The notes: generated by a model not told the origin, from the sequence alone. Positions 26,440 to 35,632 are shown, counted from the stretch's first letter. The stretch: DNA of 64,000 nucleotides from Hwangdonia lutea (GCF_032814565.1 NZ_CP136521.1:1088501-1152500); one strand, 5' to 3'. Made by a program: numbers and translations.

Positions 26440-26961
26440 CTAATTGGCTTTGTGTACCTCCATTTCTATTTCGATAAGAAACTCTGGAATGGCCAATTCC
26501 TTTACACCAAGCCAAGACCCTGTAGGGAATTGGTTTTTATAAATTTCTGCTCGATAACCTGCAACTTTTAAAAATTCGGGCATGTTTGTGGTAAAAATAT
26601 TTTCTACCACCACATCGTTAAACGTGCAGCCATAATGCTTTAAGATTTTTTCTAAATCTGCATAACAGTTTTTCATTTGCTGCTCTAAATTGTCAATGGC
26701 GGTTGGGTTGCCCTCATCATCCATACTTACCGCACCGGAGATTTTAATGGAGTTCCCGATTTTAACGGCGTGCGAATAACCATAGGCTTTTTCAACTTCC
26801 GGTCGCAACATATAGTATTCATGGGTTTCAGCTTTTGTTTTATGCTCAACTAGTTCTGAATTTTCTTCAATAGATTCTTCTTTTAATTTTTCATTACAGC
26901 CCGCCACTGTAATTATCAGTAGAATTCCTATCAGCATTTTTGTTGTTACTTTATTTAACAT
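26440..26961 (-). CDS. RidA-family protein exported as a lipoprotein
   Basis: A 173-residue protein with a lipoprotein signal (LIGILLIITVAGCNEK, lipidated Cys near residue 22) followed by a Glu/Lys-rich linker and a RidA (YjgF/YER057c/UK114) domain from about residue 50. Family features: YSHAVKIGNSIKISGAVSMD, LEQQMKNCYADLEKILKHYG, VVVENIFTTNMPEFLKVAGY, and FPTGSWLGVKELAIPEFLIE. The Arg that binds the carboxylate in true imine deaminases (usually in P-x-R-x-x-V near the end) is not seen: the segment reads PTGSWLGVKEL. It may therefore be a non-deaminase member. RidA proteins are normally cytoplasmic, so export is unusual. Confidence 0.82.
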   Translation of the reverse strand: MLNKVTTKMLIGILLIITVAGCNEKLKEESIEENSELVEHKTKAETHEYYMLRPEVEKAYGYSHAVKIGNSIKISGAVSMDDEGNPTAIDNLEQQMKNCYADLEKILKHYGCTFNDVVVENIFTTNMPEFLKVAGYRAEIYKNQFPTGSWLGVKELAIPEFLIEIEMEVHKAN

Positions 26962-27065
26962 GCTATTTATATTTTTTGATGGAGTTTTTATTCAATTTAA
27001 AAGGTTTGGATTATATCTAAATAATTGAACAGTGCAGGGAAATATATCACCGCACCGCATGATTG

Positions 27066-28001
27066 TTAATTTTCCAATAAGCCTTTGTTGTAATACAGGG
27101 TCTCTGAAATGATGACGCCATCTTTATCAAAATCATGACTCATGTGTACGGTGAGTTTTATTTCTTTTTTATCTGATTTTCTGGTCAAATGGAAATCCCA
27201 CCAAGACAGCACAGACCTGCCGTTGCCCATTTCGTATTCTAAATAATCTGGATATCCCATCATTTCTATGTTCTTGACTTCAAAACTATCAAGGAATCCC
27301 TGACGCTTTCCTTTTATAGCTTCCATGGTGTCTGGTTTATCAAAATCTTCATTGATATTAAAAAATTGGGCATCATCACTAAAAAACCCTAAAGCTTTTT
27401 CCAAATCCGAATTTTCAAAAGCATAAACCACTTTGCGAACGGTATTGATATTATCGTGATGGTTATAAATTGTACCATTGGTTCTGTCAGAGAAACTTTG
27501 TCTTAATTCATTAAAAATACCTTCGTTAAAATAATTGATAAGCATTTTAATTTTCGTGTCTTTAGTCACTACAAAAAGCCGGTGCACGGGTGAGGAAAAT
27601 TTCACTCCGGTCTTTTTATGAACGCCTTTAAGCAAATCCCAAGTTTGCACCCACACCACCTCGTCTTTATTATCTTTTTTGTATTCGATAGCATCTGGAT
27701 AAGCCCCCTGGAAATCGCCGATGGAAAAATAATCCAATTCCTGCGACCAACGAATGGCCCCTTTAATAAAAGAAGCTTTGTCTCTGCCTTTGGCGTTTGG
27801 ATTGGTAGAGAGCCCGTTATAGGATTTAAAATCATCGGTTAACAAACTAGCTATTTTTGTGGTATCACCGCTTACAAAAGCCTTTGTGTAGGCTTCAACA
27901 ACATCGATTGCAGGATGCTCTATATAAACCGTTCCGTTCTTTTTTTGGGAAAATGCGAAAATTGAGCCCATAAAAATGAGCATTAAAACTACTTTTTTCA
28001 T
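27066..28001 (-). CDS. Exported protein with two NTF2-like domains
   Basis: A 311-residue protein. Residues 1-18 (KKVVLMLIFMGSIFAFSQ) form a cleavable signal peptide. Two NTF2-like/SnoaL domains follow: about 28-165 (VVEAYTKAFVSGDTTKIASL, LTDDFKSYNG) and about 180-305 (VVYAFENSDLEKALGFFSDD, AQFFNINEDF, VLSWWDFHLTRKSD). Both keep the cone-shaped fold's start pattern, so they probably arose by duplication. No catalytic residues can be named. It is 104 bases upstream of the RidA lipoprotein and 64 bases downstream of an SDR gene, all on the minus strand. Confidence 0.8.
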   Translation of the reverse strand: MKKVVLMLIFMGSIFAFSQKKNGTVYIEHPAIDVVEAYTKAFVSGDTTKIASLLTDDFKSYNGLSTNPNAKGRDKASFIKGAIRWSQELDYFSIGDFQGAYPDAIEYKKDNKDEVVWVQTWDLLKGVHKKTGVKFSSPVHRLFVVTKDTKIKMLINYFNEGIFNELRQSFSDRTNGTIYNHHDNINTVRKVVYAFENSDLEKALGFFSDDAQFFNINEDFDKPDTMEAIKGKRQGFLDSFEVKNIEMMGYPDYLEYEMGNGRSVLSWWDFHLTRKSDKKEIKLTVHMSHDFDKDGVIISETLYYNKGLLEN

Positions 28002-28065
28002 TGTGATTGGTTTTAAATTAATGATTGGTTAAAAATTATATTTCTGTTTTCTTTTTAGTTTAATT

Positions 28066-28938
28066 CTACATTCGTTTTGGGCCATCCCAATCGGTAATCT
28101 CGAAAACCTCTAAAAGGTTTTGCCTAATTGGTTCGGTAACCTCGTTAATGGCTTGTAGACCAAAATCCAATCCAACCATTGTGCGAATTGGTCGGCTGCC
28201 ATGTGGCATTTCGATTAAATCATCAAAAGCCTGTACCACATGCATCGGGTCGGTTGGCGCGTTGCTGTCCTCGAAAGCTGCTTGAACTTGACTGCCAAAA
28301 CCTTCACTAAACTCCGCAACATGCTGGTACGCCTTAGCAATGTCTTCATTTTCGGAAGGAATAACCGTATTGAAAAAATCGGTAGCAAAAGGCCCTGGCT
28401 GTACCATAACCACATCAATGCCCAAAGGCGCCAATTCGTAACGCATGGATTCGCTCAAGCCTTCCAACCCCCATTTACTGGCATGGTAAACACCAGAACC
28501 GGGCGAACAGCAACGACCGGCAATAGAACTTATTTGGATAATGAGTCCATCATTTTGTGCGCGCATTTTAGGCAAAACCGCCTTGGCAACTCTAAATGTG
28601 CCCACGATATTCAAATCCAATTGATCCATAAACTGTTTTGAAGAAAATGATTCAATGGGGCCGCCATAGCCGCGACCTGCGTTGTTAATGAGCACATCCA
28701 CTTTACCTAATTGAGAGACTGCTTTGTTTACACTTTCATCTGAGGTAACATCAATTTCTACCACGTCTATGTTAAGGTTATTTGAATTGGAATAATCTGA
28801 TAGCTCTAAAGCTTTATCCGCATTCTTTCCGTTTACATTACGCATTGACGCATAAACGTGATGCCCTTTTTTAGCTAAATGTTTTGCAGCCATAAGTCCA
28901 AAGCCCGAACTGCAACCTGTGATTAAAATATGTTTCAT
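28066..28938 (-). CDS. Short-chain dehydrogenase/reductase
   Basis: A 290-residue SDR: cofactor motif TGCSSGFGLMAAKHL (residues about 7-21), VLINNAGRGYGG for NNAG, QISSIAGRC with catalytic Ser, and YHASKWGLEGL with Tyr/Lys. The pattern of Phe at the cofactor loop (GFG instead of GIG) and the GLSESMRYELAPLGIDV segment are typical of the larger SDRs annotated as oxidoreductases of the retinol/17-beta-hydroxysteroid type. It is the promoter-proximal gene of the minus-strand cluster, divergent from the propeller sensor kinase. The substrate is unknown. Confidence 0.87.
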   Translation of the reverse strand: MKHILITGCSSGFGLMAAKHLAKKGHHVYASMRNVNGKNADKALELSDYSNSNNLNIDVVEIDVTSDESVNKAVSQLGKVDVLINNAGRGYGGPIESFSSKQFMDQLDLNIVGTFRVAKAVLPKMRAQNDGLIIQISSIAGRCCSPGSGVYHASKWGLEGLSESMRYELAPLGIDVVMVQPGPFATDFFNTVIPSENEDIAKAYQHVAEFSEGFGSQVQAAFEDSNAPTDPMHVVQAFDDLIEMPHGSRPIRTMVGLDFGLQAINEVTEPIRQNLLEVFEITDWDGPKRM

Positions 28939-29017
28939 AACGCTTTATTTAGTTGGTGTATTAAATTAACTTGTAGTTTGTTTCAGCAAGTTATCATGTA
29001 ATCACCACAATGTCAAT

Positions 29018-29059
29018 CACATATTCATGTGAAATTGCATAATAACTTTTGTATATTTG
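29018..29059 (+). promoter_or_regulatory. Promoter and putative activator site of the sensor kinase gene
   Basis: TATATTTG (29052-29059) is the -7 element, without a good -33 match 19 bases away. Instead the dyad CACAT-ATTC-ATGTG (29018-29031) followed by ATTGCATAAT (29034-29043) lies there. Almost the same motif occurs before the response regulator (32169-32193). A site replacing the -33 element suggests activation. It lies between divergent genes and could also act on the SDR at 28066. Confidence 0.6.
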
Positions 29060-29090
29060 ATACTAAGCTATTATCAACACAACCAACCCA

Positions 29091-32000
29091 TTGAAATTCA
29101 TAAAAAGACTCCGTGCATTTGTTCTGCCATTGACTTTCCTTTTGTTAAGCTTGGGTATTTACGCGCAAAACCCATCGCAAATAGATGTATTAACTACCGA
29201 AGATGGTTTGTTGTTTCGTGATGTTTCCACCATAGTACAGGACGATAAAGGCCTCATGTGGATTGGGACCAACTTAGGGCTTAACCGGTACGACGGCCAT
29301 AATTTTAAGGCATATACCAGCAATCCGAAAAATCCCTTTTTTATTGAAGAAGATTTTATAAAGTCTAATATGCTTTATAACAAGCCCGACCATTCTTTAT
29401 GGTTTTTAGCCAACGATGAATTATTTAAGCTGGAATTACAAACCGATTCTATTTTTTCATTTGATAAAAGCCACAATTTAAAAGGTATGGTGCTGGACAT
29501 TTTTAAAGCCCCCGACGATTCAATTTGGGTAGTTACCGATGATTATTGGAATGTTGAAAAAGGCACTGCCAAACAATACCTCCAAAAATTGGTAGATGGC
29601 CGCTTTAAAGTTATGGTTGCTTTAAATAGGTACAAGCGTGGTTTTATCAAAATAGCCACGGATGCCAATGGGTTTATATGGTGGACAACAACAAGTGGCA
29701 CGTACAAATTTACAGTTGATGGCGACCTTTTGGAATCGTATATTTTAGATACTTATGATTGGAATGGCGACACCATTCATTATACTCCTTTATTCTTCAA
29801 CAGCAGCAACACATTTTATTATTTTCCTTCGTCTGAAGGCGGCATCAATATTTACGATACCGCAACCAAAACATCAAAACGAATTTTCGATAAAAACGAT
29901 ATTATTAGATACGCTATCGAAGATCAAGACCAAAACATCTGGTTTGCAGGTTATAAAACCTTGTATCGTATGGATACCGATGGAAATTTTAGTGATTACA
30001 CCGCTTTACTTAAATCGAAGTTGGACTACAGCACAATCAACAATCTTTTTATCGACCATAACAGTTTGCTTTGGGTGGCTACGGATAACGGTTTGTTTAA
30101 AATTAGAACCCAAAAACAGTTGTTTTCAAATCTTTTTAAATCAGAAAAAGAAGGTTGGGGCAATGCCATGCGCGGCATTTTTGAAGATGCCGACGGACGC
30201 ATATTTTCACTTTGCGAAAGCAAACATCAACTGTGGTATAAAAGCAAAACCGGACAAATCGATTCTCTGCCACTAAAAACCAAATCCGGAAAACCGCTGT
30301 CGCTCATGTACGATGCGAGTTTTTTAGTTACAAACAACAAAAAAACACATGCTTATGCCATTGGTAAAGGTATTTGTGAAATTGATTTACAAACGGGACG
30401 GACTAAAATCTATGATCAATTCAGCCATAACAATAAAATTTACGGACCAAACGCACTACTAAAATTAAAAGATGGTCGTTTATTGTTTGGCTACACTCTG
30501 GATTTGCTCACGCTATTTAATCCAGAAACCCTAGAAAGTCAATTGATTTTTAAAAATATTACAGAGCAAACCAATATTGCAGACCTTCAGTTTTTTGAGG
30601 AAAGTAAAGATGCAAATAGTGTTTGGGTGGGCACAAAAAACGATGGTGTACTAAAAATAGACCTCAACGGAAACATTCTAAAAGCTTTTAACACAAACAC
30701 AACACCCAAGTTGGACAAGCATCATATTTTATGTATTAAAGAAGACACCGACGGAAGCTTGTGGCTGGGAACTTATGGCGGTGGGCTCAGTCATATTTCC
30801 GCAGATGGAAAAACAATACTCAATTATACAAAAACCGACGGTTTGCCAAACGATAATGTCGTGGGTATTTTACAAGATGGTAATAATAAACTTTGGATTA
30901 GCACCTACAACGGACTGACCTTATTTAATAAACCCACCAAGGAATTCCAAAATTTTTATACAGAGGATGGCTTGTCTCACAATGAGTTTAATTATGCTTC
31001 ATTTTTTAAAGACAACCAAGGCTTATTTTATTTTGGCGGCATGAACGGTATTAATGTTTTTAATGCCGAAGCATTACAGGAATCTGTAAGGCCACCAGAT
31101 TTACAACTATTGAAAATTTCTGGTTATAACAGCAAAACAAAAAAGAGTTTTACTACAGATTATGCCCAAAAAGAACTTAAATCTTTTACGGCATCACCTT
31201 ACGACCAGTATTTTGAAATCAGTTGGACCATGCCCAGTTATTTTCAAAATCAAAAAAACACTTACAGCACCAAGTTGGAAGGTTTTGACGACCGTTGGTT
31301 TTATCAAGGTAATGCATCATCCATCCGCTATAACTTATTGCCCGCTGGCGATTATCAATTAAAAATTAAGGGTAAAGATTCTAGAGGAAACGAGAGCGCA
31401 TCCATTTTATCCATCCCTATTACGGTTAAGCAGATTTTTTATAAAAAGTGGTGGTTTATAGCGCTCGTATTATTGTTAATTATCGGTATGATGTATGCAA
31501 TTTTCAGATACCGTTTACAGCAAGCCTTAGCTATGGAGCGGCTTCGCACCAAAATATCACGAGATTTGCACGACGATGTTGGCTCATTACTTTCTGGTTT
31601 GGCCATGCAAACCGAACTCATGGAAATGGATGCAAGTAAAGCCGATAAATCGAAACTACAAAAAATTGCAGGCATTAGCAGAAAGGCCATTTCACAAATG
31701 CGAGACTTGGTTTGGAGCATTGATAGCAGACGTGAAACAACAAACGATTTAATAGAACGCATGCAAGAATTGGCAGAAGAATTGTTGTTGCCTAAAGGGA
31801 TTTCGTTCACCATAGAAAGCACATCGGTAAAATATCCAAATCGAAAATTGAGGGCTCAAGTAAAACAAAATATATTTTTAATTTATAAGGAAGCCATCAC
31901 AAATATTTTGCGTCATTCCGATGCGACGCATGTAACCATAACCATTACAAATCACTATAAAATTTGCGAATTTAGCATTAAAGACAACGGAAGCAAAAAA

Positions 32001-32129
32001 GCGTGTTATAAATCTACCGGATTGGGACTATCTAATATGCAGCTGCGAGCAAAGGATATAAAATCGGATTTAATATTTAAAACTGATAATGGTTTTGGTG
32101 TTATTCTCAATTTACCGTTTAATTTGTAA
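29091..32129 (+). CDS. Two-component propeller sensor histidine kinase
   Basis: A 1012-residue sensor. A signal peptide (1-25, ending LGIYAQ) is followed by about 640 residues of propeller repeats with recurring LMWIGTNLGLNRYDG and LWLGTYGGGLSH-type strands, a Y_Y_Y domain (about 700-780), a membrane helix (about 786-806), a HisKA_3 dimerisation domain with the phospho-acceptor His827 in ISRDLHDDVGSLLSG, and a HATPase domain (about 880-1012). Unlike many Bacteroidota hybrid sensors it has no receiver or AraC domain; a separate LuxR-type regulator follows 116 bases downstream. The periplasmic propeller should read an external ligand. The start is TTG at 29091. Confidence 0.92.
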   Translation: MKFIKRLRAFVLPLTFLLLSLGIYAQNPSQIDVLTTEDGLLFRDVSTIVQDDKGLMWIGTNLGLNRYDGHNFKAYTSNPKNPFFIEEDFIKSNMLYNKPDHSLWFLANDELFKLELQTDSIFSFDKSHNLKGMVLDIFKAPDDSIWVVTDDYWNVEKGTAKQYLQKLVDGRFKVMVALNRYKRGFIKIATDANGFIWWTTTSGTYKFTVDGDLLESYILDTYDWNGDTIHYTPLFFNSSNTFYYFPSSEGGINIYDTATKTSKRIFDKNDIIRYAIEDQDQNIWFAGYKTLYRMDTDGNFSDYTALLKSKLDYSTINNLFIDHNSLLWVATDNGLFKIRTQKQLFSNLFKSEKEGWGNAMRGIFEDADGRIFSLCESKHQLWYKSKTGQIDSLPLKTKSGKPLSLMYDASFLVTNNKKTHAYAIGKGICEIDLQTGRTKIYDQFSHNNKIYGPNALLKLKDGRLLFGYTLDLLTLFNPETLESQLIFKNITEQTNIADLQFFEESKDANSVWVGTKNDGVLKIDLNGNILKAFNTNTTPKLDKHHILCIKEDTDGSLWLGTYGGGLSHISADGKTILNYTKTDGLPNDNVVGILQDGNNKLWISTYNGLTLFNKPTKEFQNFYTEDGLSHNEFNYASFFKDNQGLFYFGGMNGINVFNAEALQESVRPPDLQLLKISGYNSKTKKSFTTDYAQKELKSFTASPYDQYFEISWTMPSYFQNQKNTYSTKLEGFDDRWFYQGNASSIRYNLLPAGDYQLKIKGKDSRGNESASILSIPITVKQIFYKKWWFIALVLLLIIGMMYAIFRYRLQQALAMERLRTKISRDLHDDVGSLLSGLAMQTELMEMDASKADKSKLQKIAGISRKAISQMRDLVWSIDSRRETTNDLIERMQELAEELLLPKGISFTIESTSVKYPNRKLRAQVKQNIFLIYKEAITNILRHSDATHVTITITNHYKICEFSIKDNGSKKACYKSTGLGLSNMQLRAKDIKSDLIFKTDNGFGVILNLPFNL

Positions 32130-32168
32130 AACCTCTTGCCGTTTTTCATTTTTAACACAAAAAAGAAC

Positions 32169-32193
32169 CACATCATAATGTGATTGCATTATG
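32169..32193 (+). promoter_or_regulatory. Putative regulator site before the response regulator gene
   Basis: CACAT-CATA-ATGTG (32169-32182) followed directly by ATTGCATTAT (32183-32192). It parallels the motif at 29018-29043. A weak -7 candidate, TAACTTTA, lies at 32206-32213, about the same distance from the dyad as in the sensor promoter (37 versus 34 bases). Confidence 0.55.
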
Positions 32194-32245
32194 GTTTTAA
32201 AAACCTAACTTTATAACTGATAAATATTTATTTTTAAATCCCCCA

Positions 32246-32893
32246 ATGAGTAGCAACGGCATGAAACACATAAACATAGCCATTATTGAGGATGATGCCA
32301 TAGTACAGGAAAGTCTCAGCGATTTTTTTGAGGGCTTACCCCATATGGAATGTTTGCTTATATCGGCTTCCGTTGAAGACTTTCTTAAAGATTTAAAGCC
32401 CTTAAAAAAAACACCGGATATTTTACTTTTAGATATTAATCTTTTGGGAATGTCTGGGATTGAGGGGATTCCTCTAATACTAAATGAATGCCCAAATACA
32501 GACATTATTATGCTCACCACGTTTGAGGATACCGACAGCATTTTCAAGGCCTTATGTGCTGGAGCCTGTTCTTATTTATCTAAAAAAACACCATTAAAAA
32601 AAATACAGGAAGCTATTGAGGTGGTTTTCGATGGAGGCTCGTATATGTCGCCTTCCATAGCTCGAAAAATTGTAAACACCTATACCCCAAAACGGAATAA
32701 AAAATCAATCTTAACACCAAGGCAAACTGAAATTGTTGCCGGTATTGTAGCGGGAAAAAGCTATAAAATGATTGCTGATGATCTGTTTGTTTCGCTCGAT
32801 ACGGTTAGAAGTCACATCAAAAACATTTACAAAACACTTGAGATAAATTGTAAAGCTGAGTTAATTAAAAAATCTTATGACAACGAACTTTAA
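32246..32893 (+). CDS. NarL/FixJ-type response regulator
   Basis: A 215-residue regulator. The receiver domain (residues about 8-125) has the acidic pair in IIEDDAIV, the phosphorylation Asp63 in LLLDINLLGMSG, Thr in MLTTFEDTDS, and Lys in SYLSKKTPLKK. The C-terminal LuxR-type helix-turn-helix (about 150-212) reads LTPRQTEIVAGIVAGKSYKM, then SLDTVRSHIKNIYKTLEINC. It almost certainly receives phosphate from the HisKA_3 kinase encoded just upstream. An alternative start at 32261 (MKHINIAIIEDD) is equally plausible and would remove five residues. Confidence 0.93.
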   Translation: MSSNGMKHINIAIIEDDAIVQESLSDFFEGLPHMECLLISASVEDFLKDLKPLKKTPDILLLDINLLGMSGIEGIPLILNECPNTDIIMLTTFEDTDSIFKALCAGACSYLSKKTPLKKIQEAIEVVFDGGSYMSPSIARKIVNTYTPKRNKKSILTPRQTEIVAGIVAGKSYKMIADDLFVSLDTVRSHIKNIYKTLEINCKAELIKKSYDNEL

Positions 32894-32924
32894 AATCTAC
32901 TTTAAATCAAAGAATTTACCTTAA

Positions 32925-34010
32925 TTAATCTTTATTGTTTTTCATGACAATAGTTCTGTAAGGGAACGGGATTTCAATCCCTTCTTTATCAAACCGTTTT
33001 TTAATGCTTTCCAAAACATCAACTTTAAGTTGAAAACTATCGCTATAACTTCGTTCCCATGTCCAAGCCCTTATAATCACCGATGATGCATCTAGTTTTA
33101 TTAACGCTGTTCGCACTATGGGTTTCCCATTCGCTATATCCTGTTCTGTCCGATTATCTAAGATTAATGGGTGATTTTCACATTCTTCCTGCATGATTTT
33201 TTTGGCCAAATCAACATCACTATCATAGGATATTCCAATTTCAATCCGTTCGCAGCATTTTAGTTCGCCCATATCGTAATTGATCAATTTTTCCTTATTG
33301 ATTATAGCGTTTGGAATAACTATCATTTTATTTTCAAAATTACGAATTACCGTATGCCGCAGTGTGATGTCTACAACCCGACCCACCATCGTGTCTGTTA
33401 CTTTTATAAGATTGCCTACTTTAAACGGCTTAAAAGTAATAATAAACAAACCGCCTATAATATTAGCCAAGGCCTCTTGCGCTGCAAGTCCCGCAATAAG
33501 CGCCATAACGCCAGCGCCCCCTAAAGCCGTTTGAGCCACCCCTTTAAGCGACGGAAAGGCCAAAAGACACAGAAGTATGCCAACAAAATAAATAGCAACA
33601 AGAACGACGTATCGTAAAAACTGAAAACTGGTTGGGTCCTGTTCGTTTTCTATCTTTCTTTTGATGTCGTATTTAAACCACGTATTAGACATTGACGCCG
33701 CAATTACGGTAAGTGCCAAAACTACCCCAATATAGAGTACGGTTTTAAATTCGTTGGCCAACATGCTTTGTTGGGTTTCATCTACAACAAGAAAAGTTAA
33801 AGCAATTAACCCCAAAACAACCCATAGTGTATTGAGAATGCGTTTTAATACATTTAAAGATTTTGAGGGTTCTCCAGGAAATTTCCGCTGCTTTTCTTTA
33901 GAAAGCCAATTGTGCAGTTTATTAGTTAATATGCGCAAAACTATAATAATAGCAATGACGATTACCCCGTTAATAATAGTTTGTTTATAGGTTTCTAGAA
34001 ATTCCATCAT
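32925..34010 (-). CDS. Mechanosensitive channel, MscS family
   Basis: A small-conductance mechanosensitive channel protein of about 361 residues. Four hydrophobic segments are seen near residues 10-30, 60-80, 90-115 and 140-165. The pore helix is GGAGVMALIAGLAAQEALAN, with the Gly/Ala repeat of MscS TM3. The beta domain follows with FKPFKVGNLIKVTDTMVGRV and RHTVIRNFENKMIVIPNAII. The C-terminal alpha/beta domain ends FPYRTIVMK. I placed the start at 34010; an upstream ATG at 34052 would add 14 residues. It releases solutes on hypo-osmotic shock. Convergent with the response regulator. Confidence 0.91.
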   Translation of the reverse strand: MMEFLETYKQTIINGVIVIAIIIVLRILTNKLHNWLSKEKQRKFPGEPSKSLNVLKRILNTLWVVLGLIALTFLVVDETQQSMLANEFKTVLYIGVVLALTVIAASMSNTWFKYDIKRKIENEQDPTSFQFLRYVVLVAIYFVGILLCLLAFPSLKGVAQTALGGAGVMALIAGLAAQEALANIIGGLFIITFKPFKVGNLIKVTDTMVGRVVDITLRHTVIRNFENKMIVIPNAIINKEKLINYDMGELKCCERIEIGISYDSDVDLAKKIMQEECENHPLILDNRTEQDIANGKPIVRTALIKLDASSVIIRAWTWERSYSDSFQLKVDVLESIKKRFDKEGIEIPFPYRTIVMKNNKD

Positions 34011-34340
34011 ATTTAATATGTTTTCAATGCGATTAAGGAAAGCTCTATACAATTCAACACAATCATGAATTTAAAGATTAAATTACAGTAGGCACCCTTC
34101 CCAATATCACAGTAATCCATTGGGCTAAAACCATAAAGATTTGCTAATTTATGTAATCATTTACACAAATTGCCAAATTATGGTTGTTAACAAACATACA
34201 ATTTATTCAATAAATTTTTAATTAAAGAGAATTTAGGATTAATTACTTAACCCTAAAACCAAAGGCAGATAATGGGTTAAAAAAGATTTGAAATTGGAGT
34301 GGATTACAATGAAACAAATCTCTCGGTTTAATAAAAACAA

Positions 34341-34473
34341 AGAGGCGGATTGAAAAGTCTATTGAATTTAATTTGTCAGGTTGAGCTTGTCGAAACCTAT
34401 CTTGATTGTTAATAAGTCAAAATATTTCGACAAGTTCAAAATGACATAAAATTAGCCTTTTCAAACCGCCTCT
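34341..34473 (-). terminator. Terminator stem with a palindromic repeat in its loop
   Basis: The arms AGAGGCGGATTGAAAAG (34341-34357) and CTTTTCAAACCGCCTCT (34457-34473) pair over 17 bases with one mismatch. On the minus strand a T-rich tract (TTTGTTTTTATT) follows, so this is the terminator of the Usp-TPR gene. The loop is 99 bases and holds an unrelated palindromic repeat (34374-34446). A terminator whose loop was invaded by a mobile palindrome explains the structure, because the repeat itself can fold and keep the outer arms close. The remaining gap 34053-34340 shows only a TTAACCC/GGGTTAA inverted repeat (34247-34280). Confidence 0.7.
34374..34446. repeat. Palindromic intergenic repeat
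   Basis: TGTCAGGTTGAGCTTGTCGA (from 34374) pairs with the arm ending at 34446 (TTTCGACAAGTTCAAAATGA onwards, then CA), 19 of 22 positions matching. It lies inside the loop of the terminator at 34341-34473. From memory, this sequence type is a common dispersed repeat in flavobacteria; not checked. Confidence 0.7.
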
Positions 34474-34495
34474 ATTTAAAATTTGCAACTGTATT

Positions 34496-35632
34496 TTAGC
34501 GCTTTATTTGTTTACGCACCTCTTCTTCAATTCTCATGTTTTCAATGCGTTCCATAACATGCTCTGCCATTTCATTGTATTTTTTAGCATTATCCATATC
34601 TCCGATCTTTTCATAAACCTCGGCAATGCCCTTTAAGGACGGAATGTGCATAAAGTTAATATCCAAGCAAATATTATACTGCTGAATAGACTCTTCAAAA
34701 AAGCTGTTTTTAAAAAGTTTCTGGGCCAAATTATAGTGGTTTTCAATATCCTTAATTTTAGATTCCAACTCCAAAACAACAACGTCTTCATCTTTTAAAG
34801 TAATAAACGAACACGGTACTTCCCGGACTACCTTTTCGGTAACACTGCCCATTAAGATCTTACTGATACCAGACTTTCCTGTGGTGCCCATAATTAGCAA
34901 ATCGGATTCGTTTTTCTTAATGGACTTAAGAATTTTTGCTGCGGGATCGCCTCCCATAACTTGGGTTTCGTAGTTTAAATCTATTAAATTAAACCCTTTT
35001 AAATAGGCCTCGAACTCCTTGGTGTGCTCCACATGTCTGGCCTCGTTCATTTTGGCAGCATCGAGCTTTGTGAATTTGTACTTAAAGTATGGATATACAC
35101 TTAGAATAACCAACTTCGCGTCTACCATTCGGGATATGATAATGGCACTGTTTAATGCCTGAGTAGATTCTTTAGAAAAATCTACCGGACAAATGATATT
35201 TTTTATATTTAGTGTTTCTCCATTTTTTACAACAAAAACGGGCTGGTTGCTCTTTCTTATAATTTTTTCGGCTGTACTACCCAACTGAAAAGCCTCTTCT
35301 TTGAGTTTGTTACCCGACCCAATGAATAATAAATTAGCATTTATATTGTCGGCCGCACTAACTACTTTGTCGCTGTAATCTCCGTATTCTAAAACAAATT
35401 CCCCCGTTTCAAGACCTTCATTGTTAATGCTGGCGTTTATCTCCTTTAACTTTGAAGTTGCAGCTGTTTTAACCAGAAGGCTCACTTTTTCGTTGTTAAT
35501 ATCATCTGGCAAAATATGGACAAGCGTGATTTTAGATTTAAATGTTTTGGCGAAACTAATGGCGTTTTTTAAAACATAATCAGAAGACTCCGTAAAGTCA
35601 ATGGCAACTAAAATGCTTTTAAGTAATTTCAT
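34496..35632 (-). CDS. Tandem universal stress protein with a C-terminal TPR domain
   Basis: A 378-residue protein. Two Usp domains (about 1-140 and 146-278) start KLLKSILVAIDFTESSDYVL and IKNIICPVDFSKESTQALNS. The nucleotide loops are LLFIGSGNKLKEEAFQLGST and LLIMGTTGKSGISKILMGSV; the second is the better G-x2-G-x9-G(S/T) match. Residues about 290-378 are helical with two TPR-like units (YNLAQKLFKNSFFEESIQQY, LKGIAEVYEKIGDMDNAKKY) and a charged end. The TPR unit is an uncommon partner and suggests binding to another protein. It is 87 bases downstream of a Dps gene, as the other Usp is near the other Dps. Confidence 0.88.
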   Translation of the reverse strand: MKLLKSILVAIDFTESSDYVLKNAISFAKTFKSKITLVHILPDDINNEKVSLLVKTAATSKLKEINASINNEGLETGEFVLEYGDYSDKVVSAADNINANLLFIGSGNKLKEEAFQLGSTAEKIIRKSNQPVFVVKNGETLNIKNIICPVDFSKESTQALNSAIIISRMVDAKLVILSVYPYFKYKFTKLDAAKMNEARHVEHTKEFEAYLKGFNLIDLNYETQVMGGDPAAKILKSIKKNESDLLIMGTTGKSGISKILMGSVTEKVVREVPCSFITLKDEDVVVLELESKIKDIENHYNLAQKLFKNSFFEESIQQYNICLDINFMHIPSLKGIAEVYEKIGDMDNAKKYNEMAEHVMERIENMRIEEEVRKQIKR

